Source: Isoetes taiwanensis (taxonomy: Eukaryota; Streptophyta; Lycopodiopsida; Isoetales; Isoetaceae). Taken from it: a stretch of DNA of 64,000 nucleotides. A model generated the notes under the pieces. The model made no database searches. It was given only the letters and a program-made list of their open reading frames with translations, and was not told the DNA's origin. The position numbers and the translations under genes are program-made. Position 1 is the stretch's first letter. Each line of letters starts with the position of its first letter. Shown here one piece after another: positions 33,246 to 45,800 of this stretch. Where the stretch lies: contig JAJEKV010000832.1 in assembly GCA_021234155.1 (NCBI GenBank), positions 1-64,000 of the forward strand. The letters run 5' to 3'.

Positions 33246-36200
33246 TTGTTTGGCGAGAGAACAAGAAGACTTGAAAGCGGGATATGTCACTGCAGGATCA
33301 ACGTAAAGGTTGGTGCGGATGAGGAACAGATGCAACACCTCATCAATCGGGCGACACCTCCGGTGAGCATGACAGAAGATGGTCCTCCACCTTGTGTTCC
33401 GGGAGGTGTGAAAGGCCCCCTCGGCAGGAAGGGGAGGGCAACCAGGGAACGTCGAGGGATAGGAGAAGGAAGAGAAGAACGAGCCCATCATCATCTAGCT
33501 CGGCTCATCGGTGATGATTCTTCAATGGGGATACTCTAGCTCAAACCAGTCATCCGACACATCTAGAGCAAGGAAAAAGGGCAAGAAAGGCGGGATGACT
33601 ATCGAAAAAGGTGGATAGTGCTATGAGCAACGTATGGAAGACAAGGAAGAAATTTGGGCCAGTTCTCGGGGAAAGACAGATCGGGGCATGGAGGCTGAAG
33701 CATGGCTTGATGAAATGGAAGAATTTGGTAACTCCTCACGGTATGAAAGACAAGGACATAGGGAAAGTTACTTTCTGACTAACCTTATTGGACGGCAAGG
33801 ATCTGGTGGAAGGGATATGCTAAGTCTAACAAATTTGAAGAGGAACAATTGCAGGTTTAAGACCTTGAGCAAGGCTTTCGCGAAACACTATATGCCAAGG
33901 TCTCATACTAGTGCAAGCCGGATCAGTAGCTTTTACAGGTTGAATTAAGTAGCTTATCGGTGGCTAAAGTATACGAAGAAATTCATGAGGCTTAGGCTCC
34001 ATGTTCACGGAGTTTGAGAAAGGCAAGCGGTGGATACCTACATTGAGGGTTGAACAGCAATATCAAAGGCTTGTTAGAGCAATCAACCCAAGGTCGATTG
34101 CAGAGGCGAAGATAAAGCTATAAGTTTGGAGGAGGCACCCGGCAACTCCAAAGCAGAGAAGATCAACCTTGAGGGTAAGAGTTGAGGGCAGATGCTCGGG
34201 GGCAATATCGGGGTAAGCAATCAACGGCCACACCATCGGGGGAGGCCAGCGAGCAAGGTAAGAGCTCTAACAAAGCTTTTGGGGGACCGTAAGCCCGCAG
34301 AATGCATCGGGGCAAAGGTGCTCTTAAGCGTCTCCTAGATAGTCTGCGCGAAGGAAAAGAGACAAGAATGCATTGAGAAAAGTTATGTTCCGAGGTGCTT
34401 CCGGCCGGTAATCAACGCAGCATGATTGCCTATTCGGTCATGCGGCGGCCTTAAGCGAGAACTTGTGGATTGGGACTCCCCAACAGAAGTGGGGACGGGG
34501 CGGCGACCAGGGAGGCCGGGACTTCATAATGGTGAGTGCCACATATGTGCAAACATTGAGTCGGGTGATATTGAGAATCAATCGGTATCGCCAGCTGATG
34601 GGATCATAGATAGTAATCCATGTAGTCCTCATAGATCTCGAGGTAGCTCTCACAATTTTGCATCTCCTAGGCTGGCTGCTCTAATGAAGAGCAAGGTATT
34701 GAAGTCTAAGCCAAGGCCGATAGCTATGGCAAAGCAATGCATTCGACACACTAAGGGCGGGAGAATCATCTTTGACATAGACCTTGAGTGGGGATAAGTG
34801 GCCGATGGGGGAGGAAGTCATGGATATGGAAGATCTGATCTTATAGTAGGGATGGAATTCTTGAAGCCAGCCAAAGCCATGATTGATTGCGGCCGGAGCG
34901 AAGTCACCATGGCGGCACCCGGTGACGCTTAAATTGATAGTGAAAAGGTAAAGCTAGATTCTCCCATTATTATCTCTTTGAAGCGGCTAAGGAAGAGTAT
35001 AGAAAAGGAATAAGGTGGACTACATCTTGAGGATGGAATCAGTTAGGCGAGCAAAGCGGGATGGAAGTGACCCAAAAAAATCAATTGCCCGAGCAATAGC
35101 AAGGCTTATTTCAGAGTTCAAGGATGTATTTCGGATGAAATCGGGCATTTACTCCTATATAGGGGTGTGGAATGTGAGATCCGTTGGCTCGGATCTTGAA
35201 GCCTACGATAAAAGGCGCCATATAGAATGAGCACCACGTAATTGATTGAGCTCAAGAAGCGGCTTGAGAATTGCTTGAGCTTGGCTTTATAAGAGCAAGT
35301 GTGTCTCCTTTGAGCACCTATACTCTTTGTGAAGAAGATGGGAGCTTAAGAATGTGCATAGACTATCGCCCGGCTCAATAAGCGGGCGATAAAGAACAAA
35401 TATGCATTGCCAAAGGCGGATGACCCTAATGGACCAGTTACAAGGAGCAAAGGTATTCTCTAAAATTGATTTGAGGTCGGGGATACCATCAGATAAGAAT
35501 AAAAGAAGAGGATATCCATAAGGCCCGCTTTAAGGCGGTATGGTCATTTTGAGTTCTGATAATGCCCTTTGGACCTCGAGCGGCTCAACGCGTTTATCGC
35601 CTCATGAAGCGACATCTTGAGAGACTTCTTGGATGAGTTTGTTATTGTCTTCAACCCGACGACATTCTAATCTACGGCAAGTCCCTCGAGGAGCATTATC
35701 GACATCTCGGGGAAAGTGTTGGAAGTTGAGGCGTCATCGGTTGTATGGAAGCTCTCCAAGTGCCACTTTGCTTGGTAGCGAGTGGAATATTTGGGGCATG
35801 TAGTAACATCCAGGGAATCTCCACAGATCCATCTAAGATTGAGGCAATAGTTGATTGGCCAGCTCAAGGAATGTGGCAGAAGTAAGAAGCTTTCTACCGG
35901 GTTGGCCCGGGATATTCTGAAAGTTAAGTGAAGGACTTTGCTAAGTAAGGCGTCCCCCTACGCCGGACCTCACCAAGGCCAAGAAGATTAAGGATTGGAC
36001 TAGTCATTGGTTAGAAAGTCCAAGCTTCCTTGAGAAGCTTAAGGAGGTTTATAACTGCGCGGCCACGGTGCTTGTTCTCGGATCAGTAAAAGATAAGTTG
36101 GTAGCAACGGATGCAAGTAAGATAGCAATAGGAGGCGATCTTGATGCAAGAAGGAAGGGTAGTAAGCCTACGACTTCGAAGAAGATGAGCGGACGCCGAA

Positions 36201-38029
36201 CAGCATACCCAACCCATGATCGGGGCTGCTAGCCATTGTCAGGGCATTAAGGATATGGCGGCATTATTTGCTGGGAAGGAAGTTTCAGTTGGATACTGAT
36301 CACCAGAGTCTGCAGTATCTTTTTACCCAGCCACTCCTCAATTTAAGGCAAAGGAGGTGGATGGAATTTCTTGAGGAGTATGATTTTGATATTGTATATA
36401 AGCCCGGCAAGCTTAATGTTGTAGCAGATGCCCTCTCCAGGAGACCATTTCAGACAAGGACGCATTGCAATGCGATTTCCACTCTTTCGAGTGAGTTTGG
36501 CAAGAAGATTGAGGAGTCCTTGCCAACCGATGTGGACTTCAAGGAGGTGTGGGAAAGCCTCTCCAAGGAAGCCAGAACAGATAAAGAGCGGGAAGCCTTC
36601 AAGCATTATAAGAAGGAAGGCAACCTGTTGTATCACAAGCATAAGTTTGTGTGCGAATCATCGGGGAGTAAGGAAGCTAATTCTTCATGACACACATAAA
36701 GCCAATAGCAGGGGCATGCTGGCTTCATGAAGACCTATTTCAAGATTAAAGTAGTTACTTACGGCGGGGAATGAAGAAGCGGATAGCTGCATATATTCGG
36801 GATTACCCGGTTATGTCGGTGGACCAAAGCGGAGCAACAGTTCAGTGCTTTAGAGCCATTGGGGGTGCCAAATGCGAAGTGGGAGGTCATAAGCATGGAT
36901 TTCATTACGGGGCTCCCTAGAACTCTTGAGGCAAGGATGCCTTGATGGTTGTCGTAGATAAGTTATCTAAGATGGCACATTTTGTGCCTTACCAAGACTT
37001 GACACCGCATTAGATCTTGCCAAGTTATTTGTAAGGGAGATTTTTTAGACTCCATGGCATGCCTCGGGAGATAATATCGATAGAGATTCTAAGTTTATGA
37101 GTGCCTTTTGGCGGGGATCTCTTTAGCACCATTCGGACCAAGCTCTCCATGAGCCGCGGCATATCATCCCCAAAGCAGATGGCGGACGGAAGGGACGAAT
37201 CGGATCATTGAAGACATGCTTGAAGTTATGTGTGGAACAAGCGGTCCAAGTGGGATGAGTACATCCACTTGGTGGAAGCCGCCTACAATAGTGCCAAGCA
37301 AGAGTCATCTCGGATGTCTCCTTTTATGGTAAATTACGGGTACCGGTCTTAACCCCGGATACACAGCACAATCGTGTCGGAAGGTGGAAGTATCCCAGAG
37401 ATGCTAGGGGATATCACGGCGGCTAGTGGAAGTAAAGGGATTACTTGTTGGCGGCAAGAAGTCGGCGGAAAAGTGTAGCCGACAAACACGGGACCGTACG
37501 AAGAGAATTCAAGGTAAGCGATAGCGTTTGGTTGAAGATCAAGGTGAAGCAAGCCAAGCCCGGATTGGGAATTGTAAGAAGCTTGCCCCTAGGTGGGCTG
37601 GTCCGTTCAAGATTTTTGGAGAGAGTGGGCTCCCAAGCCTACAAGTTGGATCTTCGGCCCATCTCAAAGTTCACAAGGTCTTCCCGTAAGTTTATTAAAA
37701 AGGCACAATCTAACCACGAGGAGGTTTTGGATACTCCAACCTTGTTGGAAATAGCGGAGGACAAGTAGAAATAGTGCACAGATTACTTCTTGATAAGTCA
37801 TTCAAGAAGACTAGGAGGTCTCAGTTCCTCCAATATTTGGTTAAGTGGAAGCACTTACGTGGAAGATGCGACATGGGTATTGAAGCAAGATTTGGAAAAG
37901 CAATACCTAGAGTTTATGAAGGAGTTTGATGGGATAGTCGTCTCAGGCTTGGCTGGCCGCCCAGGCTGCCGGTGGTTAGCTAGTATGTTGTTAGTTAGCC
38001 TTAAGCACGGGCGCATGCATTCTAGTTAG
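33246..38029 (+). pseudogene. Gag-pol of element B, broken
   Basis: Gag: frames 33246-33539 and 33634-33948, the latter with FAKHYMPRSHTSASRISSFY followed by a shifted KYTKKFM. Protease: a broken ID-S-S-HNFASPRLAAL at about 34629-34680, and DLIVGMEFLKPAKAMIDCG near 34835-34890. RT: remnants at 35240-35720, including KIDLRS and RYGHFEF, and a shifted DDILIY near 35660. RNase H: VATDASKIAIGG near 36100-36135 and TDHQSLQYLF in the open frame starting 36268. Integrase: WEVISMDFITGLPRT near 36880-36925, then SLF-type core fragments to about 37760. Chromodomain: YVEDATWVLKQDLEK near 37850-37900. The order is standard for chromoviruses. Many shifts and stops are present. Confidence 0.9.
36268..36690 (+). 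pseudogene. RNase H C-part to integrase N-part of element B
   Basis: The longest clean pol frame in B, 140 codons. It reads FQLDTDHQSLQYLF, WMEFLEEYDFDIVYKPGKL and NVVADALSRR, the canonical end of Ty3/gypsy RNase H. A linker follows with REAFKHYKKEGNLLYHKHK, leading to the integrase zinc-binding region, where the frame is lost. The same linker in A and C is highly similar, so it marks the family. Confidence 0.9.
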
Positions 38030-38480
38030 TAGGGTGCATGTGCGAACCTTGGATCGTGTGGGCGATGATGGGATCACGCCTTTAGGGCATTCTCTAGGCC
38101 ACACGCACCAAGAAGGTGCACATGACCATTAGGGTCATGTGGTGAGAATGAGGCATGGTGGGCGATGATGGGACATCGATGGGATGATCTCTATGCCACG
38201 ATGCGAGAAATGCACACCTGGCCCGGGAGGGTCATGGTGAAGGTTAAAGTGATCATCTTGTGATGATGGGATGGTGAGGCGTTCCCTAGCTTCAAACCCG
38301 TGGGGCATGATGCACTAGGAAATTTTCGCACAGGGTAGCAGAAGTACAAGGTAGCACTCGATCATGGGGCGATGATGGGAGCATCTTAAATGATCCTTAA
38401 GCTCAAATCGAAAGGGCCATGATCTTGGGCAAGGTAGTAGGACAACCTTGAGTCGGTGGTTCGGCTCAAGGAGGTAAGAG
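38030..38480 (+). repeat. Stem-loop cassettes with GATGATGGGA core, element B
   Basis: Four cassettes carry GATGATGGGA (near 38065, 38164, 38257 and 38363). They are accompanied by inverted repeats such as CACATGACC / GGGTCATGTG (38118-38140). The same series occurs in C (56316-56720) with changed stems. They lie after pol and before the polypurine tract. Function unknown; RNA structure is a natural guess. Confidence 0.75.
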
Positions 38481-38821
38481 GGTGGTCCCCTAAAACCACA
38501 AATTATTAACTAAACTAGCGTAATGTGCTCCTTTTGCGAGGCAAGTAGAAGGTGGACTTCAGCGAGGGCGCATTCACGAAGATAGGGGAGCCATAATTTA
38601 GATTATGAACCCTAATAACTCTATAATAATGTTTGAATTATCGTGAAATAGCAGTGTGTTAAGGCTATATAATTTTGTATAAGTACAAATATAGCCTAAA
38701 TTTTGACTTGAACTAATAAAACTTGATTACTATAATAAACTAAAGGTTATGACATGTTGTTCCTTGTGCAGGCATAAGGTAGGTTAAATCACCTTAAGCG
38801 CAATCTTGAGGGTGACATTGT

Positions 38822-38834
38822 CCTAAGGGGAGAA
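38822..38834 (+). promoter_or_regulatory. Polypurine tract of element B
   Basis: CCTAAGGGGAGAA abuts the 3' LTR start TGTGGCC. C has CTAAGGGGGGGAGAA at the same place. Confidence 0.85.
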
Positions 38835-40452
38835 TGTGGCCGGTCGGGGAATATCGCCATAAATACGTATATTCTGGATCGATCACCATACAATCTATCT
38901 TCATAGCCTTGTATACCATAGATTGTGGCACTAGGGGGCATGGCCAAGTTATTCTCATAACTTAGCCAACCATAAGGTTAGACCATTATCCACGTGGCCT
39001 TAACCTATTGGGCACCACCGCGGGACTCACCGATTGGTGCCGCGTGGCATCCTAGGTGGACCCTAACTTATATAGGCCTAAACCCTAACCTAGGCCTCTT
39101 TCCAGCCCTAGCACCCGGAGACTCACCTACTGGTTTGAAACTCCGTTTTTGAACATCGTTTCTTGTGGCATAGGCTGGTGCAAAGGCCTGACGAGTGGTA
39201 GACTCGTTCTTGGAGCAAGACCCGACATCCGCGAGTCGAAGACCATGGAGGCACAACCGGATGCTGGAGGGAGAGCCGGGGAGGCGGTATGTAGGATAGT
39301 AGTTGTGATAGCTCATCACGGAATTAGCATTCCGCTGTGCACTAGTATCTTGTATCTAGAGTAGAGCCATCCTAGAACGTATTTAACATCTTGAACCTAA
39401 TCAACGAACCCTAACCATTAGTTAGATTGTATGATTAGGTTAAGATGTTCTTCTTATGATTATTCTCATGATATGATGATTATGTGATGATGGTTGATCA
39501 TGTTTGCTCCTCTTGTATTGGGAAGGGGGTACTAGAGACCTAGGGCCATATGTAGTATGCTCCTAGAGTAGATCCCTTAGTTCCCTATTAGTTGCGGCTT
39601 TGTGCATAGGAGCCCACTAGGCTATCGAGGCTATGATATGGCTCCAGCACCACCTGCGAGGGCTAGGGGAATGTGGAGGGAGGATCACGCAGTGGGGGCT
39701 TCGGGGGATCCCATAGTGAGCTAGGGGCATGGTCGGTCGCCGTGTGGGCCGAGCATGGGTCCGACACCTCTGGGGCAATGGTAGAAGCCCTGCCTCTCGA
39801 GCTGCAAGTGTTGGCTTGGCTCTCGTTTTGGGGGGTTAAGTCGGTGCGAATCGTGTGTCGTCCGCGATTCTCTAGCCGCCCACGGAACCTCTAGACCACA
39901 GGAAGGGAGATGCAACCCTTCTGCCTCATCGGACCCAGGGAGATGCAACCTGGAGTAGTCGATGGGTGATGCCATGGGATTTGCGTGTCAGGAAGGCTAG
40001 AGTCATGCGAGTGATTTAGCCCATCGCAAAGTATGCTGGGGAGGGCGGATGGAGTGGTCAACCCTAGCCATTGTTCTATGCAGCCCTCGCCATTGCCATG
40101 ACTCGGTCTGCTCTATCTTGAGGCCTAGCGGTCGGTCATCCTCACTACGAGTGCGGCAGGGGTAGGAGCTCTCATGTTTTCTGGTTTGTGTCTATCATCT
40201 TTGTATTGGTATATAGTGATGCACTACCCTTGAGGTAGTATTTGTATATGTTTGATGCTAGTTGGCGTGTTATAAAGCTTCATTTATAGGAGCCCATAGG
40301 GGAAGAGGGCACAAGACACCTTCGTGTTCCCTCCATGCACTAGGGATCACCTCGAGTCGCGGGGTAGGCGAAGAGGCCGTCGCGGTTGTTGAGCGGGACG
40401 GGGATTTCCTGCCCTAGTATGCGGTAGGCCGTATGTTTAGAGGGGCGTCACA
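38835..40452 (+). repeat. 3' LTR of element B
   Basis: About 1618 bp, TGTGGCCGGTCG to GGGGCGTCACA. It is followed directly by CTAAA, the right copy of the target duplication, and then by the continued 60-bp array. Confidence 0.93.
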
Positions 40453-40580
40453 CTAAAAGGCAATTTCAAGGGCGAGATTATTTTTTTGGGTCAGAGGCCC
40501 TTTCTCGACTTCGCGAGTGAGAAAGAACCTCTCTGAGCCCCGACTTCGTGAGTCGAGAAAGGCAGCTCAAAGTGCAAAAT
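40453..40580. repeat. Tandem array, right part
   Basis: Continuation of the array at 27828-28380: GTGAGTCGAGAAAGGCAGCT and CAAAGTGCAAAA blocks. One related fragment also lies near 42385-42405. Confidence 0.75.
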
Positions 40581-40735
40581 CTTGGGTTCTAAGCCCTTTA
40601 AACATCTTATTCTCGTGCGTTTATTCACATGTGATCAAACATACAACAAATGTGGCGAACCTACTTGCCTACAAACATAGTTTCTACCTCCAATATCATA
40701 AAGTGCAAATCATTATTAGTTGCACCATATCCTAT

Positions 40736-41000
40736 GTATTTTCTAAGTGCATACTATACCTATGCATTTTTTTCTATGTATCGTAGACCCAAAAATAGAA
40801 TCCTCCATCATCCCCTTTTTTTAGTATATCAATGTTTTCTAATAAACACAATATCTTATCCTATATATTTCCTAATAAATACAATATCTTATGTATTTCC
40901 TAAATGCACACCATAACTATGCATTTCCTTTGTATACGTAGATAAAAAAAATAGTCAACCCCGGCGTTTAGTATATCAATGTTTTGACTTAAACATTGAA
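40736..41000. repeat. Diverged direct repeat of about 157-bp period
   Basis: Two copies share CTATGCATTT, a GTA-CGTAGA block and TTTAGTATATCAATGTTTT. Between them a shorter repeat AATAAANACAATATCTTAT occurs twice. No gene. AT-rich satellite-like sequence. Confidence 0.65.
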
Positions 41001-41191
41001 AATGTGCCCATAATGGCAACATAATGTGCACAATGTGTGAATTGGGGCTTATAAATGAGCGTCAATTTATATATAATATTTTTAATCCTTTGTACCCATT
41101 AGCCTTAGAAAAATAACCCATTGCACGCTATATCAGTATTTTTTTCTTATGTACACCTATTATTCCATTTTTCCTCCACCCATGTTTAAGT

Positions 41192-41686
41192 TTGAAATTT
41201 GAAATTGAAAAGGGGGAGATTTGGTATACCTTTGAAAAGAAGAGATTTGGTGCGATTCTGAAATTGTGGCTATGGCGAACTCCCAAGATCGTGGCTATGG
41301 CATGGGCCAGAGAGCTTTTCAAGAACCATTTCTTTTTTCGCGATCTTGGAGCCGGATCGAGGATTTGTTTTCAAAGCGAAGCGGATAAAGGATGCCTATC
41401 ATATCTTGCGGTTCCAAGCTTTCATCGGCTTCCTATGAGCTTCCAGCTTCCTATTAGGTTCGGGCTTCCTTCCAAGCTTTCTTCGGCTTCCTTCCGGCTT
41501 TCATGGCTTCCAAGCTTCCCATCTGGCGTCACCGGATTTCCATTTCTTCATCGGCATAGTATCCGGAAAAGAACTACAACCACAAAGCTTGGAAAAGAAC
41601 CATTTCTTACAAAGCTTAAAGGCATACGATCGGTCGGATCGAGCTTGGAAATACTGGTGAAGCGGATAAAGAAAACTTATCTTTGA
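41192..41686 (+). other. Unassigned 164-codon ORF
   Basis: An open frame starting MKFEIEKGEIWYTFEKK. Part of it (about 41400-41530) runs through a degenerate GGCTTCC repeat, which gives the Ser/Phe/Leu/Pro-rich middle. No domain recognised. It may simply be a low-complexity stretch without stops. Confidence 0.2.
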
Positions 41687-42124
41687 AAAAAGTTCGCGGA
41701 AGAGGAGAAAGTTATCGGCTATGGCGGACTTGCGGGCGGAGGTCCGATCATGTGAAGATATGGCGAGCCGCGAGCTTTAAGTTAAGGCCCACTTTCCTTC
41801 CACGGTAAGCCCGGCTTTTAAACCGGTGCTCTTTTAAACTTCACACTCTGCTTTGAAAATGTAGCGGAGCCGGGATCTTCTTCGCGAGTCTTTAAAAGCG
41901 GGAGGAAGCGAAACATATGGTCGGCGGCCCGAAGCGGGGATCTTGAATCGGATTAGTGCTTTAGCACAATTTCTTTGTAACTCAAAAATGGGGGCCGAAC
42001 TTTTGATTCAGTTGTTGGCGTGAGAAAGCGCCCGATGGACTCGATATGTCGCATTAGCTATTTTTGTGGGGTATTTTATCGCGAGGTATGGTTGAATCGA
42101 CACAAAGTGGAACAATAGATCCAG

Positions 42125-42334
42125 ATGCAGGCTTTATTGCAACGGCCCACGACTTTATTTTTAGGCCCACGGCTGTGGGTAGTTCCAGTTCATCCAGAAT
42201 TAGATCGAACTACTTTTAGCCACAAATTTATGCAATCTGTGGTAAGCGATTTAGCAGGAGATAAGCCCGAGGTTCATTATGTGAATCCATTCAAAAAGAA
42301 AGAATGGGATTGCGAAGAAGCAAATAGGTCTTGA
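42125..42334 (+). other. Unassigned 69-codon ORF
   Basis: Reads LWVVPVHPELDRTTFSHKF, then DLAGDKPEVHYVNPFKK. The composition looks protein-like, but I do not recognise a family. No neighbours continue it. Possibly a fragment of a decayed gene. Confidence 0.25.
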
Positions 42335-42532
42335 CTGAGGAAAGAGAAAGGCGCACAAGTGCTTGCGAGCATGAAAAATTCCTTCTTCGACTAGTGAGTC
42401 GAGAAGGTAAGAGATAGTATTTAATTTAGTAATATTTTTTTAATGTAATATTTAATTTTTTATTTTAATATGAGATTTAATTTTTTTAATTTATAATATT
42501 TAGTTTTTATTTATTTATTGAAGGAAGATCCT

Positions 42533-42892
42533 CCCCTCCAAAATCTCCTTGCCCCTATCCTCTCCCCATCTTCTCCTTCCCTCCTCCCTCCCTCCTCCCT
42601 TCTTTTTTCCCCTTTGCCCCTTTCCTAAACCCTCCCTTCATTATTGCCTCGTTGCCCTTTCCCTAAATCCCTCTCCTCTCTCTTGTGTCTCCCCTCCCTC
42701 CCCTCTCCCTCCCGCCTCCCTCCTTCTCCCGCTCCTTTGCCTCCCTCCCTCGTTCCATCTCCCTTCCTTCCTACCATTCTTTCTCCATCGTCTCCCTTCT
42801 TTTCTCGAATTGTTCCTTGTAAATGTTATTGTTGTCTTATTAAGAAAAAAATTCTGTTCAAGCATTCAATTCAAAAAAAAAAAAAAAAAAAA
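42533..42892 (+). repeat. Polypyrimidine tract ending in poly(A)
   Basis: About 250 bases of CT-rich DNA (CCTCCCTCC-type). A short unique part with TTGTAAATGTTATTG follows, then an A-run of about 19 (42873-42891). This is the shape of a retroposed transcript end or a CT-leader retroposon. No target duplication was found. Confidence 0.5.
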
Positions 42893-45800
42893 GTATGAGT
42901 CCCATTTTCGATCAGGAGTCCCAAAAATTCAAGATTTGTCCCACTTTAATTAAATACGACTTGTAAGCGGACATCACGGGGGCAATGATTCTTTGCAAGG
43001 CATTGAGGGGGTAGGATGCTGCTTGTTTCAAAGGCATCGTTGGTTATTGTCTCAAAGACATGGGAAAGTTGCAGTTCAAAGTGCGTTTACACAATGTATC
43101 AGATGAACAGGTTAGAGTTGGAAAGGAGTTATATGCGCTGTATGGCACAGCGGATGTCATGCATCTTATTATACTTGACAATCGAAACATAATAGTGAGG
43201 GCTTTCCATTATCTCCTTTACCATGCTAGTAGATTCCAAAACTTTCCTTCATTCACATAGTGAAATACATGTTGCAGACATCAAAGTTCGTATTGGCGAG
43301 CTCTTGGGTGCTGCCAAACAATTCGACCTATATTTCTCTAGAGCGGGTGCAAGCTGCATGGCTTAAGATGCTTGCACGAGTGTAAATTACAAGGACATCA
43401 CGAGATGGAAGCCCCGTTTGGCTTGACTAGCTTGGAGTAGTGCCCGATAAATGGATTGGCAAAGAAAGCGTTTTTGGGATAGTGTTAGCCGAATAGGAAA
43501 AATAGAAGCGTGAAAATTAGTCTTAGATGAATTTGTATATATCGGATAGTAGGGTCGCCCTCCCTCAGAAATTCCGCATTTAGATGCTCCATATATTTCA
43601 CACAATATCCATGACTAATGAATTTGATATTATTTGATCGCGGTAGCTTATGTGTGATTATGTTTTATAGGCTATTTTTGCGTTTGTGCTTGTAAAAATA
43701 ATGTGAGAATCATGCAAGATCTCGAGCGGGGAAGTTGTCATCGTTTGCAATACTTTGGAGGATTTAGAATTGAGGCCCGCTCTGTTGTTAAATTTGGGTG
43801 AAAAAGGGGAAGGCAAACTTATTGACAAGTGTGACGGATGCAAAAGATTTTGTCGGGGGGATGTTTGTTTAGTAGTTCAAGAGCCGTTTGACACTTTCAA
43901 AAATATTGGTTCATCGCGAGGCGCATCTTGAAGTGCAATTTTCTCCCACATGGAGGGTTTTTTCATCCCGATGGTAGAGACACATTGTATAGGGCTATTG
44001 TATAGGGCTTTTTGTGGTTTTCTTTTCTGTTTGGATACTATTTGATATATTGATATATTTATGCAGAACTTAGTCTCATAGGTCGATTGGCCTCCGTGGG
44101 CGTTAAAATATACTTCCTTCCTTCCTTCCTATGTCTTTGAAAATAACCCGATGATGCCTTGAAACAAGTACAACCGGTCCTCATCAATGCCTTGCAAATA
44201 ATCATTGCCCCTGCAGGTCTACTCGCTTCCAACCCAGTAAAAATTCTTAATTCTTACATTGACACTCTTGGGCATTTTTGCACCTAAACCACATCAATTG
44301 CTTACACATGTAGGTGATCAAGAGAGGAGCCTCTCTCCAATGCTATAATGCCAGCCGATAATTCTATTCTAAAATTGTATCATGTTATCATACAAAGACA
44401 CCGCACGCCGGAACCTCAAACACTATCGTGACAGATATATCTAGCACTCCAAGCATGTCCACAACCTCCTCGCCAGCCTCAATGTTCCTCAATCATACTA
44501 CGAATTTTTTTAGGCCTTCCTTGTCCACACTTTCCCCCTCTACTCTTAGTTACATATGGATTGCCTTGCCTCCATCTTCTTGCAAAGGATCATCTTTGCA
44601 ACAAAGTCATCAATGGAATTCTACGGAATTTAACTCCCGCCTACCCCCTCCCACGAGCCTAAGAATTCCCTCTTTCTAGTGCTTCGTGAAATTTATACAA
44701 ATGTTATGATAAAAGCAAAGGGCATGGGTTTCTATGAGGGTTTCTCGAAGGAGTGCGAAGGAGCAATTTCTAGGCAGTTTTGCTGATCTAACTTTGGAGC
44801 ATGATATTTCTGAGATTTTCAAATCTGCTTTTAGGATTAGTGCAGTCAGATCAAAATTTATATGTATAGCAAAGTTATGAAAGAAATAGAGATGATGGGC
44901 CAGAATTGACTCCATTATGTATCTTCTTCTAAAATTGATTCTTGGAGCTAAAAGCTATTCATTTGAGGCAAGCATCTGCAAGAGGTCCATGCTTGAAGGA
45001 ATTCTGAGGTCGGTGGTTTTCCAGCTTATACTAAAGAATGCTTATCTTATTCTTGTTGTGAAGGAAAGAATCAAATTTAATGATTTTAATGAGTATCAAA
45101 GGAATTTGAGTGATCTTGAAATAAATATGGTTGACTGACTTTTTTTTCTCACTATGGAAGATAAGAGCAAGTAAGAGCTAAGCTAAGATTATTGTGGGAC
45201 AAGCACTAGGTGGTTATATACCATCCCAGATGATCATCATTTGACAAAAATAAATATGAACAAAAAGGATAACTAAATAGCTAACCATGTAGAGGCTTCA
45301 AAGGTAGCAGTAAAACTTCTATGAATATCATTGGAACCTTAGAAAAATATAGCTTATGGAGGCTATATGGAGGTTCTAGAAAGGACACAAAAGACATCAC
45401 CAGCTCTAAGAGACAAGATGCCAATTTAGAAGATAGACAAAGATGTATATGTTCCCGCGACTTGAAGTTAAGATGCTAAAGTGAACTATAATATGGAATT
45501 GCATTGCTAAGAAAGAAATGTCGAGCTAAGGTGAGATACGTTAATCTCCTAGTTTGACAGTAAGAGCATGGATGCCAAAGATGGCCTAGAGAAGCTTATG
45601 GAGGCTTCTGGAATATGGCAATGGCATGGAGTTGTTGTTGGCCTACCGAGTAAGAAAGACAAGCTAAGATATTTAATTGCATATGAGTATTCTTTAATTT
45701 ATTTAATTTTTTATTTTAATTTCATAAATTTTGCTATTGCAAACAATGATATAAGAAATGGTATTAATAGTGCATACAGTGGCATCTACACACTCTAGAA

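Larger units (their letters stand above)
28381..40452 (+). mobile_element. Element B: Ty3/gypsy chromovirus carrying a histone H3-like ORF
   Basis: About 12.1 kb, flanked by the perfect 5-bp target duplication CTAAA (28376-28380 and 40453-40457). LTRs are 28381-29983 and 38835-40452. Internal order: primer site, H3-like ORF1, spacer, ORF2, gag, protease, RT, RNase H, integrase, chromodomain, stem-loop cassettes, polypurine tract. It is closely related to element C (shared LTR blocks and internal non-coding blocks) but clearly diverged, so the two are separate members of one family. Confidence 0.95.

Noticed and set aside
34530-34560. Zinc knuckle of Gag (GECHICA in B, GECHIFA-like in A)
   Set aside because: Only part of a CCHC pattern is present and the frame is broken, so a nucleocapsid call would be forced.
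37770-38840. Envelope or other ORF after pol in the elements
   Set aside because: The region between chromodomain and polypurine tract has stops in all frames and repeats of the stem-loop cassette; no coding signal.
41192-41686. 164-codon ORF as a real gene
   Set aside because: Much of it is a degenerate GGCTTCC repeat. No domain and no conserved partner.
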